From NCBI GenBank assembly GCA_013141385.1, contig JABFRB010000002.1, forward strand, positions 1 to 64,000: a stretch of 64,000 bases of DNA, given 5' to 3'. Below, piece after piece: positions 25,759 to 34,697 of the stretch. Under the pieces are notes generated by a model. That model made no database searches, had not been told where the DNA came from, and was given only the letters and a program-made list of their open reading frames with translations. Numbering within the stretch: position 1 is the first letter of the stretch; the number at the start of each line of letters is the position of its first letter. The DNA comes from Bacteroidales bacterium (lineage in GTDB: Bacteria; Bacteroidota; Bacteroidia; Bacteroidales; Tenuifilaceae). The position numbers and the translations under genes were made by a program.

Positions 25759-26727
25759 ATGAAGAGAATTTCAATATTATTCTTGGCGCTGATTGCTCTA
25801 CCTTTTGTGAGTTTATCTCAGAATAGTCAAGGCAAAACTGACGATATGGGAAGAGTTGCCCTTACAGCTTTCGTCCCGGAGCAAGCAGAAGGTATACCAG
25901 CATCTGCACGTCAGTTACTTCAAGGTAAAATGCAACAAATTGCTGTACAGAATGGAATTGGAGGATCTGGTTCTAACCCACGTTTCTTTATTGTTCCAAT
26001 GGTAAATGTGTTGACCAAAGAGATAACACCAACAGCACCACCTATGCACGCATTAACACTTGAGGTTGTATTTTATATTGTAGATGCTTCTAACCAGACA
26101 ATTTTTAGCCAAACCAGCATAACTGTAAAAGCTGTGGGTGCATCTGAAGATAAAGCGTATATAGCAGGTCTAAAGAATCTCAATGTTAAGGCAGGGCAAT
26201 TCAAGGGTTTTGTTGAAACGGGAAAAACCAAAATAATGGAGTTTTATAACTCACAATGCGATGTTGTTATGAAAGGCGCTCAAGCTCTTGCCGGTCAAAA
26301 GAAGTATGAGGAGGCTCTTTTCGGCTTACTAAGCGTACCAGATGTTTGTCGCGAATGCTTTGACAAGTGTATGGATTTATCTATTGAGATTTATAAACAG
26401 TATGCAAACTATAAGTGTACGGAGTATATGGCAGGAGCTAAAGCATCTTGGGCTGCTATGAATAGCGATAAAGCAGCTGAATTTCTTGGCAAGATTACTC
26501 CCGATATGGAGTGTTACCCTCAAGCCGTTCAACTTACTGAAGAGATCACACAAAAAATGCTTGCTGATGGTGCAAATGTATGGACTTTCAAGATGAAACA
26601 ATATGATGATTCAGTTGACAAAGAGAAACTGATGATCCAAGCGGGTAAAGATGTTGCCGTTTCTTGGGCTTATTGGGGTGCTTCTGCCAATTTTAACTGG
26701 GATTGGAACTGGCTTTACAAAAAGTAA
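25759..26727 (+). CDS. Secreted cysteine-containing protein, unknown
   Basis: This 322-residue protein has a signal peptide (VSLSQ). Residues ~30-150 form a predicted alpha/beta domain (RVALTAFVPEQ, FFIVPMVNVL, ALTLEVVFYIVDASNQ) resembling the CsgG/FlgO-like domains that compute on Q-rich strands. Residues ~165-270 are a helical repeat region carrying six cysteines (QCDVV, VCRECFDKC, YKCTEY, MECYPQ), probably disulfide-bonded in the periplasm. The C-terminus is Trp-rich (NWDWNWLY). I do not recognise a family. It is fourth in the cluster, 31 nt after the preceding gene. Confidence 0.55.
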   Translation: MKRISILFLALIALPFVSLSQNSQGKTDDMGRVALTAFVPEQAEGIPASARQLLQGKMQQIAVQNGIGGSGSNPRFFIVPMVNVLTKEITPTAPPMHALTLEVVFYIVDASNQTIFSQTSITVKAVGASEDKAYIAGLKNLNVKAGQFKGFVETGKTKIMEFYNSQCDVVMKGAQALAGQKKYEEALFGLLSVPDVCRECFDKCMDLSIEIYKQYANYKCTEYMAGAKASWAAMNSDKAAEFLGKITPDMECYPQAVQLTEEITQKMLADGANVWTFKMKQYDDSVDKEKLMIQAGKDVAVSWAYWGASANFNWDWNWLYKK

Positions 26728-26775
26728 TTATTATTAACTCAAATATTTTTTTAATCTAAATTTTAATTAAATCAA

Positions 26776-27360
26776 ATGACCATGAAACTAGCTAAAACCT
26801 TTTTATTTGTTGGAGCAATTGCTCTATCAGTAGCCCTTGTAAGTTGTGGTGGTTCAAAACCAGCAGCTAAAGATGACTCAATGGGAAAAGAATTAAATAT
26901 TCCCTGTAGCGATAATGAATTTCACGCTGATCAGAAGTTTTTCCGTGGCACAGGTACAGGAACCAGCCAAGATCTTAGTACTGCTAAGAATAAAGCAAGC
27001 ATTGATGCAAACAGCAATTTAGCTGCTTCAATTAACCGTACCATTAAAACCGTTACAGATCGTTATACCAATGATCGTCAAATTGGAGAAGGTTCAGAGT
27101 TTGAGCAAAAATTTGAGCAGTTAACTCGCGACGTTGTTAACCAAGAGTTGAACAATGTTTCAACTGTTTGTAGCAAAACATTCAGCAAAGATGGTAAGTA
27201 TACCATTTACATGGCTGTTGAAGTTGCTAAGGATGAGTTGTTAAACAACATTAAAGACAAGATTAGCAAAGATCAAAAACTTCAACTTGATTATGACAAG
27301 ATGAAATTTGAGAATATTTTCAACGAGGAGATGAATAAACTTGCTGGTGAAAAACCATAA
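26776..27360 (+). CDS. LPP20-family-like lipoprotein
   Basis: This 194-residue lipoprotein (VALVSCGG, Cys24) has the LPP20 layout: a short linker, FFRGTGTGTSQDLSTAKNKA followed by SIDANSNLAAS, then a strand-helix domain ending KYTIYMAVEVAKDELLNNI. Known LPP20 proteins include H. pylori Lpp20 and Vibrio FlgP, which forms an outer-membrane-associated disc. No flagellar gene is present in this window, so a non-flagellar envelope role is likely. It is fifth in the cluster. Confidence 0.7.
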   Translation: MTMKLAKTFLFVGAIALSVALVSCGGSKPAAKDDSMGKELNIPCSDNEFHADQKFFRGTGTGTSQDLSTAKNKASIDANSNLAASINRTIKTVTDRYTNDRQIGEGSEFEQKFEQLTRDVVNQELNNVSTVCSKTFSKDGKYTIYMAVEVAKDELLNNIKDKISKDQKLQLDYDKMKFENIFNEEMNKLAGEKP

Positions 27361-27380
27361 TCTTTATTAAACAAAACCCC

Positions 27381-27408
27381 AATCGGCAACCCTTCGGGGT
27401 TGCTGATT
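27381..27408 (+). other. UUCG-tetraloop intercistronic hairpin
   Basis: A 12-bp stem (27381-27392 with 27397-27408, one G-T pair) encloses a TTCG loop, without a following T-run. It sits between genes five and six of the secreted cluster and probably adjusts their relative transcript levels. Confidence 0.55.
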
Positions 27409-27488
27409 GCTATATAAGGATTTCATTCCAATCGTTTGAGGTTACATCTTATATATTAAAATTCAAATAAACCCAAACAAATTAAATT

Positions 27489-28781
27489 ATGAAGAAGTAC
27501 TTACTATTGGTTGTTGCCTTAATTGCTTCTGCTGGAATAAGTTTATCTCAAGATAAAATTATTGAGAAGAGCGGAAAACAACCAAAATGGGTAAATAATT
27601 TAGAGAAAGATTATATAATTACAGTAGGGAGTGGTGCTACAAGCCAAGATGCTCAACAAAATGCGCTCACAATGGTTAAGGAGCGAATAGTATCATCTGT
27701 TGCTGAGAATGTTAAATCAAAAACTGAATTAAAGAAGGAAGAAGCTAATTACAATAATAACATTTCTGTATTTCTTGAAAAATTTGCTTCACAAACAACA
27801 ACCGAATCTGGTAAAGTACCATTTTTACAAGGTATATCCCTTTCAAAAGTGCAGGAATTTTATTGGGAAAAATTGCAACGTAAGGACAAAAGCGTATTCT
27901 TTAATTATCATATTAAATATCCTTTTCCTGAATTGGAACTTAACAAACTTGTTTATGATTACAAAACAAGAGACGCAGAACTTACAAAGCAACTTGAAGA
28001 TCTCCTAGGCCAAACTGAAACAGTTGAGTCTGTTGAGCAGATTGAAAAAAATATAGGGGAACTAAAAGTACTCATAGATTACTTTATGGATGGTAGAAAA
28101 AACCAAGCAGAACTTGGAATTACGAAGTTTCAATCCCTTCTTGCATCAATAGAACTTGTTGAGGTAGAAAGCAATCTTGGAGAGTTAAAATATGCCTTAC
28201 GCTTAGGCACAAGGACTATTAGCACGGTAAAAAAACCAATTACAAAATCAGAATGTGCTCGTATCACTTCAACAATTAATAATCAGACTAATTGGTTGGT
28301 TAAGTACGATTATGCCAACTGTTATGAGGATCCAGAGAATAACATTCTTGTTAAATATCGTTTTGGAAATTCTGATGTTCAAAAGAAGTTTTACTTTGAT
28401 ATTTCAGTCAACAAAGCCAGTATTTTTGTGAATGAACCTTTTCATTTTACAACCACAACAAAAGGAGATGTTACAATTGATGCTTCAATCTTAGACATGA
28501 TTGTTGTTTCAAAATATGATTCGCCATTTACTGTTCTAAAGGTGGTAGTTGAATTCAAAGGTTTAACTCCTGTTATAATTGATGGAATTAACCAAAGTTT
28601 CACAGGAAAAGGCAATCATAATCTTAAACTTAATATTGGTCAAGCCATTAAAATCGATGAAACCTCTTCGATCGGGAAAACAATATCTTTTTTATCGGGA
28701 TCTATATACTACCGTTCGAATACAACTGGAGAGGAAAAAACATATAAAATATACAATCACAGCTATACTACAGATTGGTAA
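27489..28781 (+). CDS. Secreted LPP20/FlgT-N-like protein
   Basis: This 430-residue protein has a signal peptide (ISLSQ). Residues ~30-150 have the LPP20/FlgT-N pattern (KQPKWVNN, DYIITVGSGATSQDAQQNAL, MVKERIVSSVAENVK, then VQEFYWEKLQRKD). Residues ~155-230 are coiled-coil-like, and the C-terminal ~200 residues form a beta-rich domain (immunoglobulin-like, FFNYHIKYPFP to TYKIYNHS) of unknown role. The pairing with the adjacent LPP20 lipoprotein suggests they assemble together at the outer membrane. It is last in the cluster and followed by a terminator. Confidence 0.62.
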   Translation: MKKYLLLVVALIASAGISLSQDKIIEKSGKQPKWVNNLEKDYIITVGSGATSQDAQQNALTMVKERIVSSVAENVKSKTELKKEEANYNNNISVFLEKFASQTTTESGKVPFLQGISLSKVQEFYWEKLQRKDKSVFFNYHIKYPFPELELNKLVYDYKTRDAELTKQLEDLLGQTETVESVEQIEKNIGELKVLIDYFMDGRKNQAELGITKFQSLLASIELVEVESNLGELKYALRLGTRTISTVKKPITKSECARITSTINNQTNWLVKYDYANCYEDPENNILVKYRFGNSDVQKKFYFDISVNKASIFVNEPFHFTTTTKGDVTIDASILDMIVVSKYDSPFTVLKVVVEFKGLTPVIIDGINQSFTGKGNHNLKLNIGQAIKIDETSSIGKTISFLSGSIYYRSNTTGEEKTYKIYNHSYTTDW

Positions 28782-28800
28782 AAGAATTATAATAGCAGAA

Positions 28801-28827
28801 AAAAAGGCCCGAACATCGGGCCTTTTT
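28801..28827. terminator. Bidirectional terminator closing the secreted cluster
   Basis: A 12-bp stem (28801-28812 with 28816-28827), loop aca, is followed by more T. It serves the cluster on + and the siaC-like gene on -. Confidence 0.9.
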
Positions 28828-29208
28828 TTATTCTTTATATACCTGAAATTCAAATGGGACTTTAACATGTTCGGCAAGGTCAAAACCAGCTTCTTTTATA
28901 TCAGTATCCTCATCATTATACTTCCAAATCACTTTAACCTTATGTCCTAAACTAGCGAGTTTCTCAATTTTTTTGAAAACCTGAAAAAGTAATTTAGAAC
29001 TGGGGGTATTATAGTAAATCATCTTAAACCGAATAATTGTCTCCGAATTAGGATCTATTGTATATGCATCCCACCACTGTAAAATGGGTTCATAGAATGC
29101 TTTTGCATCTTCTGGTAATGAATTACCAGAAAACTCAAATACTCCATTAACCTTATCGAGAATTATTTCTGGGTATTGGCTTGTAGCCTTATATTTTAAT
29201 GCTTCCAT
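28828..29208 (-). CDS. SiaC-like (DUF1987) regulatory phosphoprotein
   Basis: This 126-residue DUF1987 protein has the family phosphorylation segment YYNTPSSK, with Thr68 at the same position as the phosphothreonine of Pseudomonas SiaC. In that system SiaC is dephosphorylated by a PP2C phosphatase and then activates the diguanylate cyclase SiaD, controlling aggregation. None of the other components (SiaA, SiaB kinase, SiaD) is visible in this window, so the gene is solitary here, transcribed alone. Confidence 0.8.
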   Translation of the reverse strand: MEALKYKATSQYPEIILDKVNGVFEFSGNSLPEDAKAFYEPILQWWDAYTIDPNSETIIRFKMIYYNTPSSKLLFQVFKKIEKLASLGHKVKVIWKYNDEDTDIKEAGFDLAEHVKVPFEFQVYKE

Positions 29209-29364
29209 ATCTAATCAGTTAAGATTCCGACACTATAAAATTAGTGCTTTTTTAAGTAAATACCTGCTTTTTTTATATCTTTTTTATGATTGAACTAATA
29301 AGTTTAATCTTAATATAGCTTTTTATAATGTCAAAATTAATTAATAAATAATAGTAAAGGTATA

Positions 29365-30264
29365 CTATTTTTTGAATCGTGCAAACACACCCAATGGTAG
29401 ACGCCTTGAATTTCTATCGGTTACAAAAAGTTCACCGTATTCAGGTTTGTCTATACCAAAGATGGATTTAGCAAAGTTCTCTGCAATTAATGCTGAGAAA
29501 CCTATAGAATAAATATTTAAAATCAAGAAACTATTTTTGGGTGAAAGTATTTGATTGCAATTTTTGAGCAAATTATTAATGCCTTCTTCTAATTTCCACA
29601 TTTCTCCCTCAGGACCTCGTCCAAAAGCAGGAGGATCAAGGATTATCCCATTATAAATATTTCCACGACGACATTCCCTGCTAACAAACTTTACCGCATC
29701 ATCAATGATCCAACGAATATCTTGTTGACCTGATGCCTCCATGTTTTCCCTAGCCCAAGAGACCACCTGTTTAATGGAATCAAGATGGGTTACATCTGCT
29801 CCTGCTGCTCTAGCAGCAAGTGATGCCCCACCTGTATAGGCAAATAGATTTAAAACCTTTGTATTAGGTTGTTGGAATCCTTTTATTGTATCGTAGATAT
29901 AGTTCCAATTTGATGCCTGTTCGGGAAATATCCCGATATGTTTAAAAGATGTTAATCCCAACCTGAATCGCAGGTTCATTTCCTGATACTTATAATCAAT
30001 GTACCACTGTTCCTTGAGTCCTGGTTTTAATTTCCAGTCCCCTTTTTCGCCTTCGTTCTTAAAATTGGAGCCCTTGTCCGATTTCCCATTAATAAAATAT
30101 GCATCAGCCATTTTTTTCCACTCATCATTGGATAAGGATTTATCCCAAATTGCCTGAGGCTCAGGACGAGCGACTATCCTATTTCCAAACCGTTCCAACT
30201 TTTCGAAATCACCACTATCTATAAGCTCATATTCTGGCCAATTTGTTGGACTTAATAATTTCAT
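29365..30264 (-). CDS. Class I SAM-dependent methyltransferase, RlmI/K-like
   Basis: This 299-residue cytosolic methyltransferase has motif I LNLFAYTGGASLAA, an acidic loop after beta 2 (LDSIKQVVSWARENM) and motif IV LDPPAFGRGP. These are typical of the PF10672 SAM-dependent methyltransferase family, which includes the 23S rRNA enzymes RlmI and RlmK. The N-terminal ~115 residues carry the family's beta domain (WYIDYKY, FRLGLTSFKHIGIFPEQ). The target nucleotide is not determined. It is transcribed alone with no close neighbour. Confidence 0.82.
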   Translation of the reverse strand: MKLLSPTNWPEYELIDSGDFEKLERFGNRIVARPEPQAIWDKSLSNDEWKKMADAYFINGKSDKGSNFKNEGEKGDWKLKPGLKEQWYIDYKYQEMNLRFRLGLTSFKHIGIFPEQASNWNYIYDTIKGFQQPNTKVLNLFAYTGGASLAARAAGADVTHLDSIKQVVSWARENMEASGQQDIRWIIDDAVKFVSRECRRGNIYNGIILDPPAFGRGPEGEMWKLEEGINNLLKNCNQILSPKNSFLILNIYSIGFSALIAENFAKSIFGIDKPEYGELFVTDRNSRRLPLGVFARFKK

Positions 30265-30391
30265 AGATTTATAATTAGATTAATCAATTGACATGTTAAA
30301 ATTGCTTTGATTAAGTTGATTGCAATTGTAGGCTTTCTTTATTTTGTAAATATCCTTCGGAATTATTTCACTACATAGGTATTTCATTAAA

Positions 30392-32218
30392 TTAGATTTT
30401 TGGCGATTTAACCTTCATTAAACAATTTTTACAATCAAATTCCAATGGGTAAAGATTGTTATTATCTTTTAAAAATAGATCACCAGTTGGTTTACCGTTT
30501 TGTTTTATTGGACAAATTCCAACTTCGTATTTAATACAGTATCGCATTACCATCAGCTCAGCATCAGGAATATTTTGCTGGAGTTCAAACGCATCATCAA
30601 TTGACAAAACTCCTTGGCGATTATAAAATGTCTTAGATAAACTATTTGAAACATTTCCTTTATACGAAAGTTTATTGGTAAAATATTGACTTTTTACTCT
30701 CACCTTTTTATTATTGGTCTTACTAAATTGTTCAAATCTTGTATTAGTTAATTTATTAATCAAATCCCTGCGTATTTGATTGATAGTTGAGGTGGGAATA
30801 AAAACAGGCTTATACATGTTAATCTCAACAATTTCGATTTTAAAGATTGTATCGCCTGCCTTAGAAAGTTGAACTCTTATATTCTCAATAGATTTCTCAG
30901 AATTTAGTGCAAGATCAAAATTACTATTTACAATGATTGAGGCAGAATTACCATCTTCGTCTAGTGCTGAGAATACAAGTCCTGCCTCTGTTTGCTCAAC
31001 TTTTAGTTTACAATTAATCCAGCGATTACGATTGCTGCTTTTTAGAGCATTATTGAAATCATGATCAAAATTACGAAATACTTCAACCCCAATTTTTATA
31101 TCTTTCATTTCACCATAAGGGAATATTTTATTTGATTCAACCCGATTTACCCTTAATCCTGTTAAAATCCCCTTAGAGTTGATAAAGCAAAGCCCATCGC
31201 CATTTGCCAAAGGCGTTTTCCCCGAAATTGTAAACCAGCCATTTCCATAAGTCGAAACAACCCCCAACTTTTTACCTGTTGATTTTTGGGTATCCATTGA
31301 TGATTGTTCTTTTTGCCTCTCATTAATAAAATGAGTGGTAAAGCCTCTATTGAAGCTGCGCTCTGGATCAGGAGAAAAGGATATTCCCGTATGTCCAGAT
31401 GATGAACGTTTCAGATTTGAGTTATTTCCCACTATTTTATTTAGAAGTTGGTTGTAGTGGCTTGTAATATTCTTAACATAATTAATATCTTTCAATCTCC
31501 CTTCAATCTTAAATGAGGTTATTCCTGAATCTATTAAATCTGAAATATGATTTGAAAGGTTAAGATCCTTTAATGAAAGTAGATGTTTGTTTTTTACAAT
31601 GATTTTTCCCGATGAATCAACCAAATCATAAGAGGAGCGGCATGGTTGGGCACAAGCACCCCGATTAGCACTACGACCCGTAATCGATTGGCTAAAGTAG
31701 CATTGACCACTGTAACTAACGCATAAAGCACCATGAATAAAAAATTCCAAATCGATTTTGGTTTGGTTGCGGATATTTTTTATCTCTTCAAGGGACAACT
31801 CTCGGGCAAGTATAACTCTATCAATCCCTACACTTTCCAAGAATTTAACCTTTTCGAGTGTTGTATTGTGCGTTTGAGTGCTAGCAAATATTGGAATGGA
31901 AGGTAAGTCCATTTCAAGAATTGCCATATCTTGAATAATAATTGCATCTACCCCAATACTATTCAATGATTCAATTAGTGATTTGACCTGTTCAATCTCG
32001 TTTTCGTAAATTATCGTATTTACAGTTACGTAGACCTTAACATTGAATGGATGTGCATATTTAACAAGTTTTTCGATATCTGAAATAGAATTACCTGCAT
32101 TCTCGCGAGCACCGAATTGATTTGCCCCAATGTAAATGGCATCGGCACCGTGATTAACAGCCGCAACACCCGTTTCGTAATCCTTTGCCGGGCAAAGAAG
32201 TTCAAGATATTTCATCAA
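30392..32218 (-). CDS. Peptidase U32 family (RNA hydroxylation type)
   Basis: This 608-residue protein has a U32 domain at the N-terminus (LLCPAKDYETGVAAVNHGADAIYIG). It has the U32 signature with clustered cysteines (SYSGQCYFSQSITGRSANRGACAQPC, residues ~166-192, described here in two parts) and a long C-terminal region ending in a second Cys group (YCIKYEVGICPI, FDCKNCLMK) that fits an Fe-S cluster. RlhA and TrhP of this family hydroxylate 23S C2501 and tRNA U34 from prephenate-derived substrates. The Bacteroidota members with this length could do either. The start (Met1 or Met2) is uncertain by one codon. Confidence 0.85.
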   Translation of the reverse strand: MMKYLELLCPAKDYETGVAAVNHGADAIYIGANQFGARENAGNSISDIEKLVKYAHPFNVKVYVTVNTIIYENEIEQVKSLIESLNSIGVDAIIIQDMAILEMDLPSIPIFASTQTHNTTLEKVKFLESVGIDRVILARELSLEEIKNIRNQTKIDLEFFIHGALCVSYSGQCYFSQSITGRSANRGACAQPCRSSYDLVDSSGKIIVKNKHLLSLKDLNLSNHISDLIDSGITSFKIEGRLKDINYVKNITSHYNQLLNKIVGNNSNLKRSSSGHTGISFSPDPERSFNRGFTTHFINERQKEQSSMDTQKSTGKKLGVVSTYGNGWFTISGKTPLANGDGLCFINSKGILTGLRVNRVESNKIFPYGEMKDIKIGVEVFRNFDHDFNNALKSSNRNRWINCKLKVEQTEAGLVFSALDEDGNSASIIVNSNFDLALNSEKSIENIRVQLSKAGDTIFKIEIVEINMYKPVFIPTSTINQIRRDLINKLTNTRFEQFSKTNNKKVRVKSQYFTNKLSYKGNVSNSLSKTFYNRQGVLSIDDAFELQQNIPDAELMVMRYCIKYEVGICPIKQNGKPTGDLFLKDNNNLYPLEFDCKNCLMKVKSPKI

Positions 32219-32289
32219 GTTAAATCTGTATCAAAAATAGTTTTTAAGAATGATAAACGCTTTTAATTATATTCTGTGATAAAAATAAA

Positions 32290-32733
32290 TTAACGCTTTT
32301 TAGTAAAGAAATTGGAGACGAGCGATGAACAATTATCTTTTAAAATATCAAAAGTAACTGTAGTTTTTGGATGGAGGATAGTTTTTTCAAAAAGACTATA
32401 ACCCCGTTTTGGATCTTTTGCGCCATAAACCAATCTGCCTAGTTGTGCCCAGTAAAGGGCTCCTGCACACATTGGACATGGCTCAACGGTAACGTAAAGA
32501 GTACATTGATCTAAATATTTTCCTCCAAGGTAATTTGTAGCAGATGTTATGGCTTGCATTTCGGCATGAGCTGTTGGATCATTTAGCGTTTCGGTTAGGT
32601 TATGAGCCCGTGCAATAATTTGATTCTGGCATACTAAAACCGCACCAATTGGAACTTCATCTTTATCCGCTGCTTTTTGGGCCTCTTTCAAGGCTTCATG
32701 CATATACCTCTCATCTATTTGAGAATTTTCCAT
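32290..32733 (-). CDS. tadA: tRNA-specific adenosine deaminase
   Basis: This 147-residue enzyme converts A34 to inosine in tRNA-Arg(ACG), which is essential in most bacteria. Zinc-dependent deaminase motifs are HAE (His56, Glu58) and PCPMCAGA (Cys86, Cys89), with VPIGAVLV near the N-terminus. Its length is normal. It is transcribed minus, 71 nt downstream of the U32 gene's start on the same strand, and divergent from aspS. Confidence 0.93.
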   Translation of the reverse strand: MENSQIDERYMHEALKEAQKAADKDEVPIGAVLVCQNQIIARAHNLTETLNDPTAHAEMQAITSATNYLGGKYLDQCTLYVTVEPCPMCAGALYWAQLGRLVYGAKDPKRGYSLFEKTILHPKTTVTFDILKDNCSSLVSNFFTKKR

Positions 32734-32873
32734 GCTTTTAAATATTGTGCAAAGGTATAAAGATGTAAAAATGTATAACCTTTTAAAGGCATCATTTTTT
32801 TTATCAACTTCAGTCGTTGTTTTAAAACACGGATATTTCTTTTTACTTTCGCATGATTAAAAAAAACAGAGAG

Positions 32874-34625
32874 ATGTACAGAACTCATAATTGTGGTGAA
32901 CTCCGATTGAAAAATATTGGACAGCCAGTAATGCTTAGCGGATGGATTCAAAAAATCCGTAATCTAGGTGCGATGACATTTATTGATTTACGCGATCGAT
33001 ATGGAATAACTCAACTCGTTGTTGATGATAAGAGCGATTCCTCGTTACAGAGTTTAATATCAGGACTTGGGAGAGAGTTTGTTGTAAAAGTTGAAGGAAA
33101 GGTTATTGAGCGGAGTAGTAAAAACAGCAAAATCCCAACTGGTGAAATTGAAGTTAAGGTTGATGGCGTTACTATTTTAAATTCCTCTGAAATTCCTCCA
33201 TTTACCATTGAAGATGATACGGATGGAGGTGATGAGTATAGAATGAAGTACCGTTACCTTGATTTAAGGAGAAACCCAGTAAAGGAAGCTTTAATGTTAA
33301 GGCATCGGATGGCTCAAGAGGTTAGAAAATACCTTGATAGCAAGGAGTTTATTGAGGTAGAAACACCAGTCCTAATAAAATCCACACCCGAAGGTGCTCG
33401 TGACTTTGTTGTACCATCGAGGATGAACCCGGGTGAGTTCTATGCATTACCACAATCACCTCAGACTTTCAAGCAACTTTTAATGGTTGCTGGATTTGAC
33501 AAGTATTTCCAAATTGTTAAATGTTTCCGTGATGAGGATTTAAGGGCTGATAGACAACCTGAGTTCACTCAGATTGATTGTGAGATGTCGTTTGTTGAGC
33601 GTGATGATGTGCTTTCTACTTTTGAGGGGCTAACTAAGCATCTATTTAAGTTTGTAAAAGGGATTGAGTTCAATGAACCTTTCCAGAAGTTGTCCTATCA
33701 GGATGCAATGAAATATTATGGCTCCGATAAACCTGATATTCGCTTTGGAATGCAATTCGTTGATTTGACAGATAAATTTAAAGGTAAAGGATTCGTTGTA
33801 TTTGATAGTGCTGAGTACATCGGAGGTATCTGTGTAACGGGTTGTGCAAGTTACTCTCGTAAACAGATTGACGAGTTAACTGAATTTATCAAAAAACCAC
33901 AAATTGGCGGGAAAGGGTTGGTGTACATAAAAATGGAGGAGGATGGTTCAATAAAATCATCTATTGATAAATTCTATACACCAGAAGATCTTAAAGGAAT
34001 TGTCGCTCAGATGAATGCTAAAAAAGGCGATTTGATCTTAGTAATGTCTGGTGATAAGAAGAAAACGCTTACGGGTCTTTGTGAACTTCGCCTTGAAATG
34101 GGAAATAGGTTGAACCTTCGTGATAAAAATAAATTTGCTCCACTTTGGGTGGTTGATTTTCCTCTGCTTGAATGGGACGATGAGGTTAAGCGATTCTTTG
34201 CTATGCACCACCCATTCACATCACCAAATCCAGAAGATATTCCATTATTTGACACTGATCCAAAAGAAGTTAGAGCGAATGCTTACGATTTAGTAATTAA
34301 CGGGGTTGAGATCGGTGGCGGGTCAATTAGGATACATGATAAGCAGTTACAGCAAAGAATGTTTGAAGTATTAGGCTTTACGCCCGAAGATGCAGAAGCT
34401 CAATTTGGCTTCCTGATGACTGCTTTTAAATTTGGTGCTCCTCCACACGGTGGGATTGCTTTTGGTTTCGACAGGTTATGCTCACTATTTGGCGGTGCTG
34501 ATTCCATTAGAGATTATATCGCATTTCCAAAGAATAACTCAGGGCGTGATGTTATGATTAACTCTCCTGCACCTATTTCTTCAGAGCAATTGAAAGAACT
34601 TAGCATCGAATTGAGAAAGGTTTAG
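32874..34625 (+). CDS. aspS: Aspartyl-tRNA synthetase
   Basis: This 583-residue class II synthetase has an N-terminal OB-fold anticodon domain ([22 protein letters not shown]) and a catalytic core with [37 protein letters not shown] and the final GFDRL motif. The bacterial GAD insertion is present (~300-400). I chose ATG 32874, which gives the canonical MYRTH start and follows an AGAG stretch. The ATG at 32853 lies almost on the likely transcription start, judging by a TACTTTCG box at 32844-32851 that is one mismatch from TAnnTTTG. Confidence 0.95.
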   Translation: MYRTHNCGELRLKNIGQPVMLSGWIQKIRNLGAMTFIDLRDRYGITQLVVDDKSDSSLQSLISGLGREFVVKVEGKVIERSSKNSKIPTGEIEVKVDGVTILNSSEIPPFTIEDDTDGGDEYRMKYRYLDLRRNPVKEALMLRHRMAQEVRKYLDSKEFIEVETPVLIKSTPEGARDFVVPSRMNPGEFYALPQSPQTFKQLLMVAGFDKYFQIVKCFRDEDLRADRQPEFTQIDCEMSFVERDDVLSTFEGLTKHLFKFVKGIEFNEPFQKLSYQDAMKYYGSDKPDIRFGMQFVDLTDKFKGKGFVVFDSAEYIGGICVTGCASYSRKQIDELTEFIKKPQIGGKGLVYIKMEEDGSIKSSIDKFYTPEDLKGIVAQMNAKKGDLILVMSGDKKKTLTGLCELRLEMGNRLNLRDKNKFAPLWVVDFPLLEWDDEVKRFFAMHHPFTSPNPEDIPLFDTDPKEVRANAYDLVINGVEIGGGSIRIHDKQLQQRMFEVLGFTPEDAEAQFGFLMTAFKFGAPPHGGIAFGFDRLCSLFGGADSIRDYIAFPKNNSGRDVMINSPAPISSEQLKELSIELRKV

Positions 34626-34643
34626 TCCTTATCAAAACTAAAC

Positions 34644-34682
34644 ATAAAGACACAAAGTTTCAATATTTCTCTGTGTCTTTAT
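34644..34682. terminator. Bidirectional terminator between aspS and protease
   Basis: An 11-bp stem (34644-34654 with 34672-34682) with a 17-nt loop lies between converging genes and is T-rich on the protease side. Confidence 0.65.
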
Positions 34683-34697
34683 ATAAATTTTTTCTTC

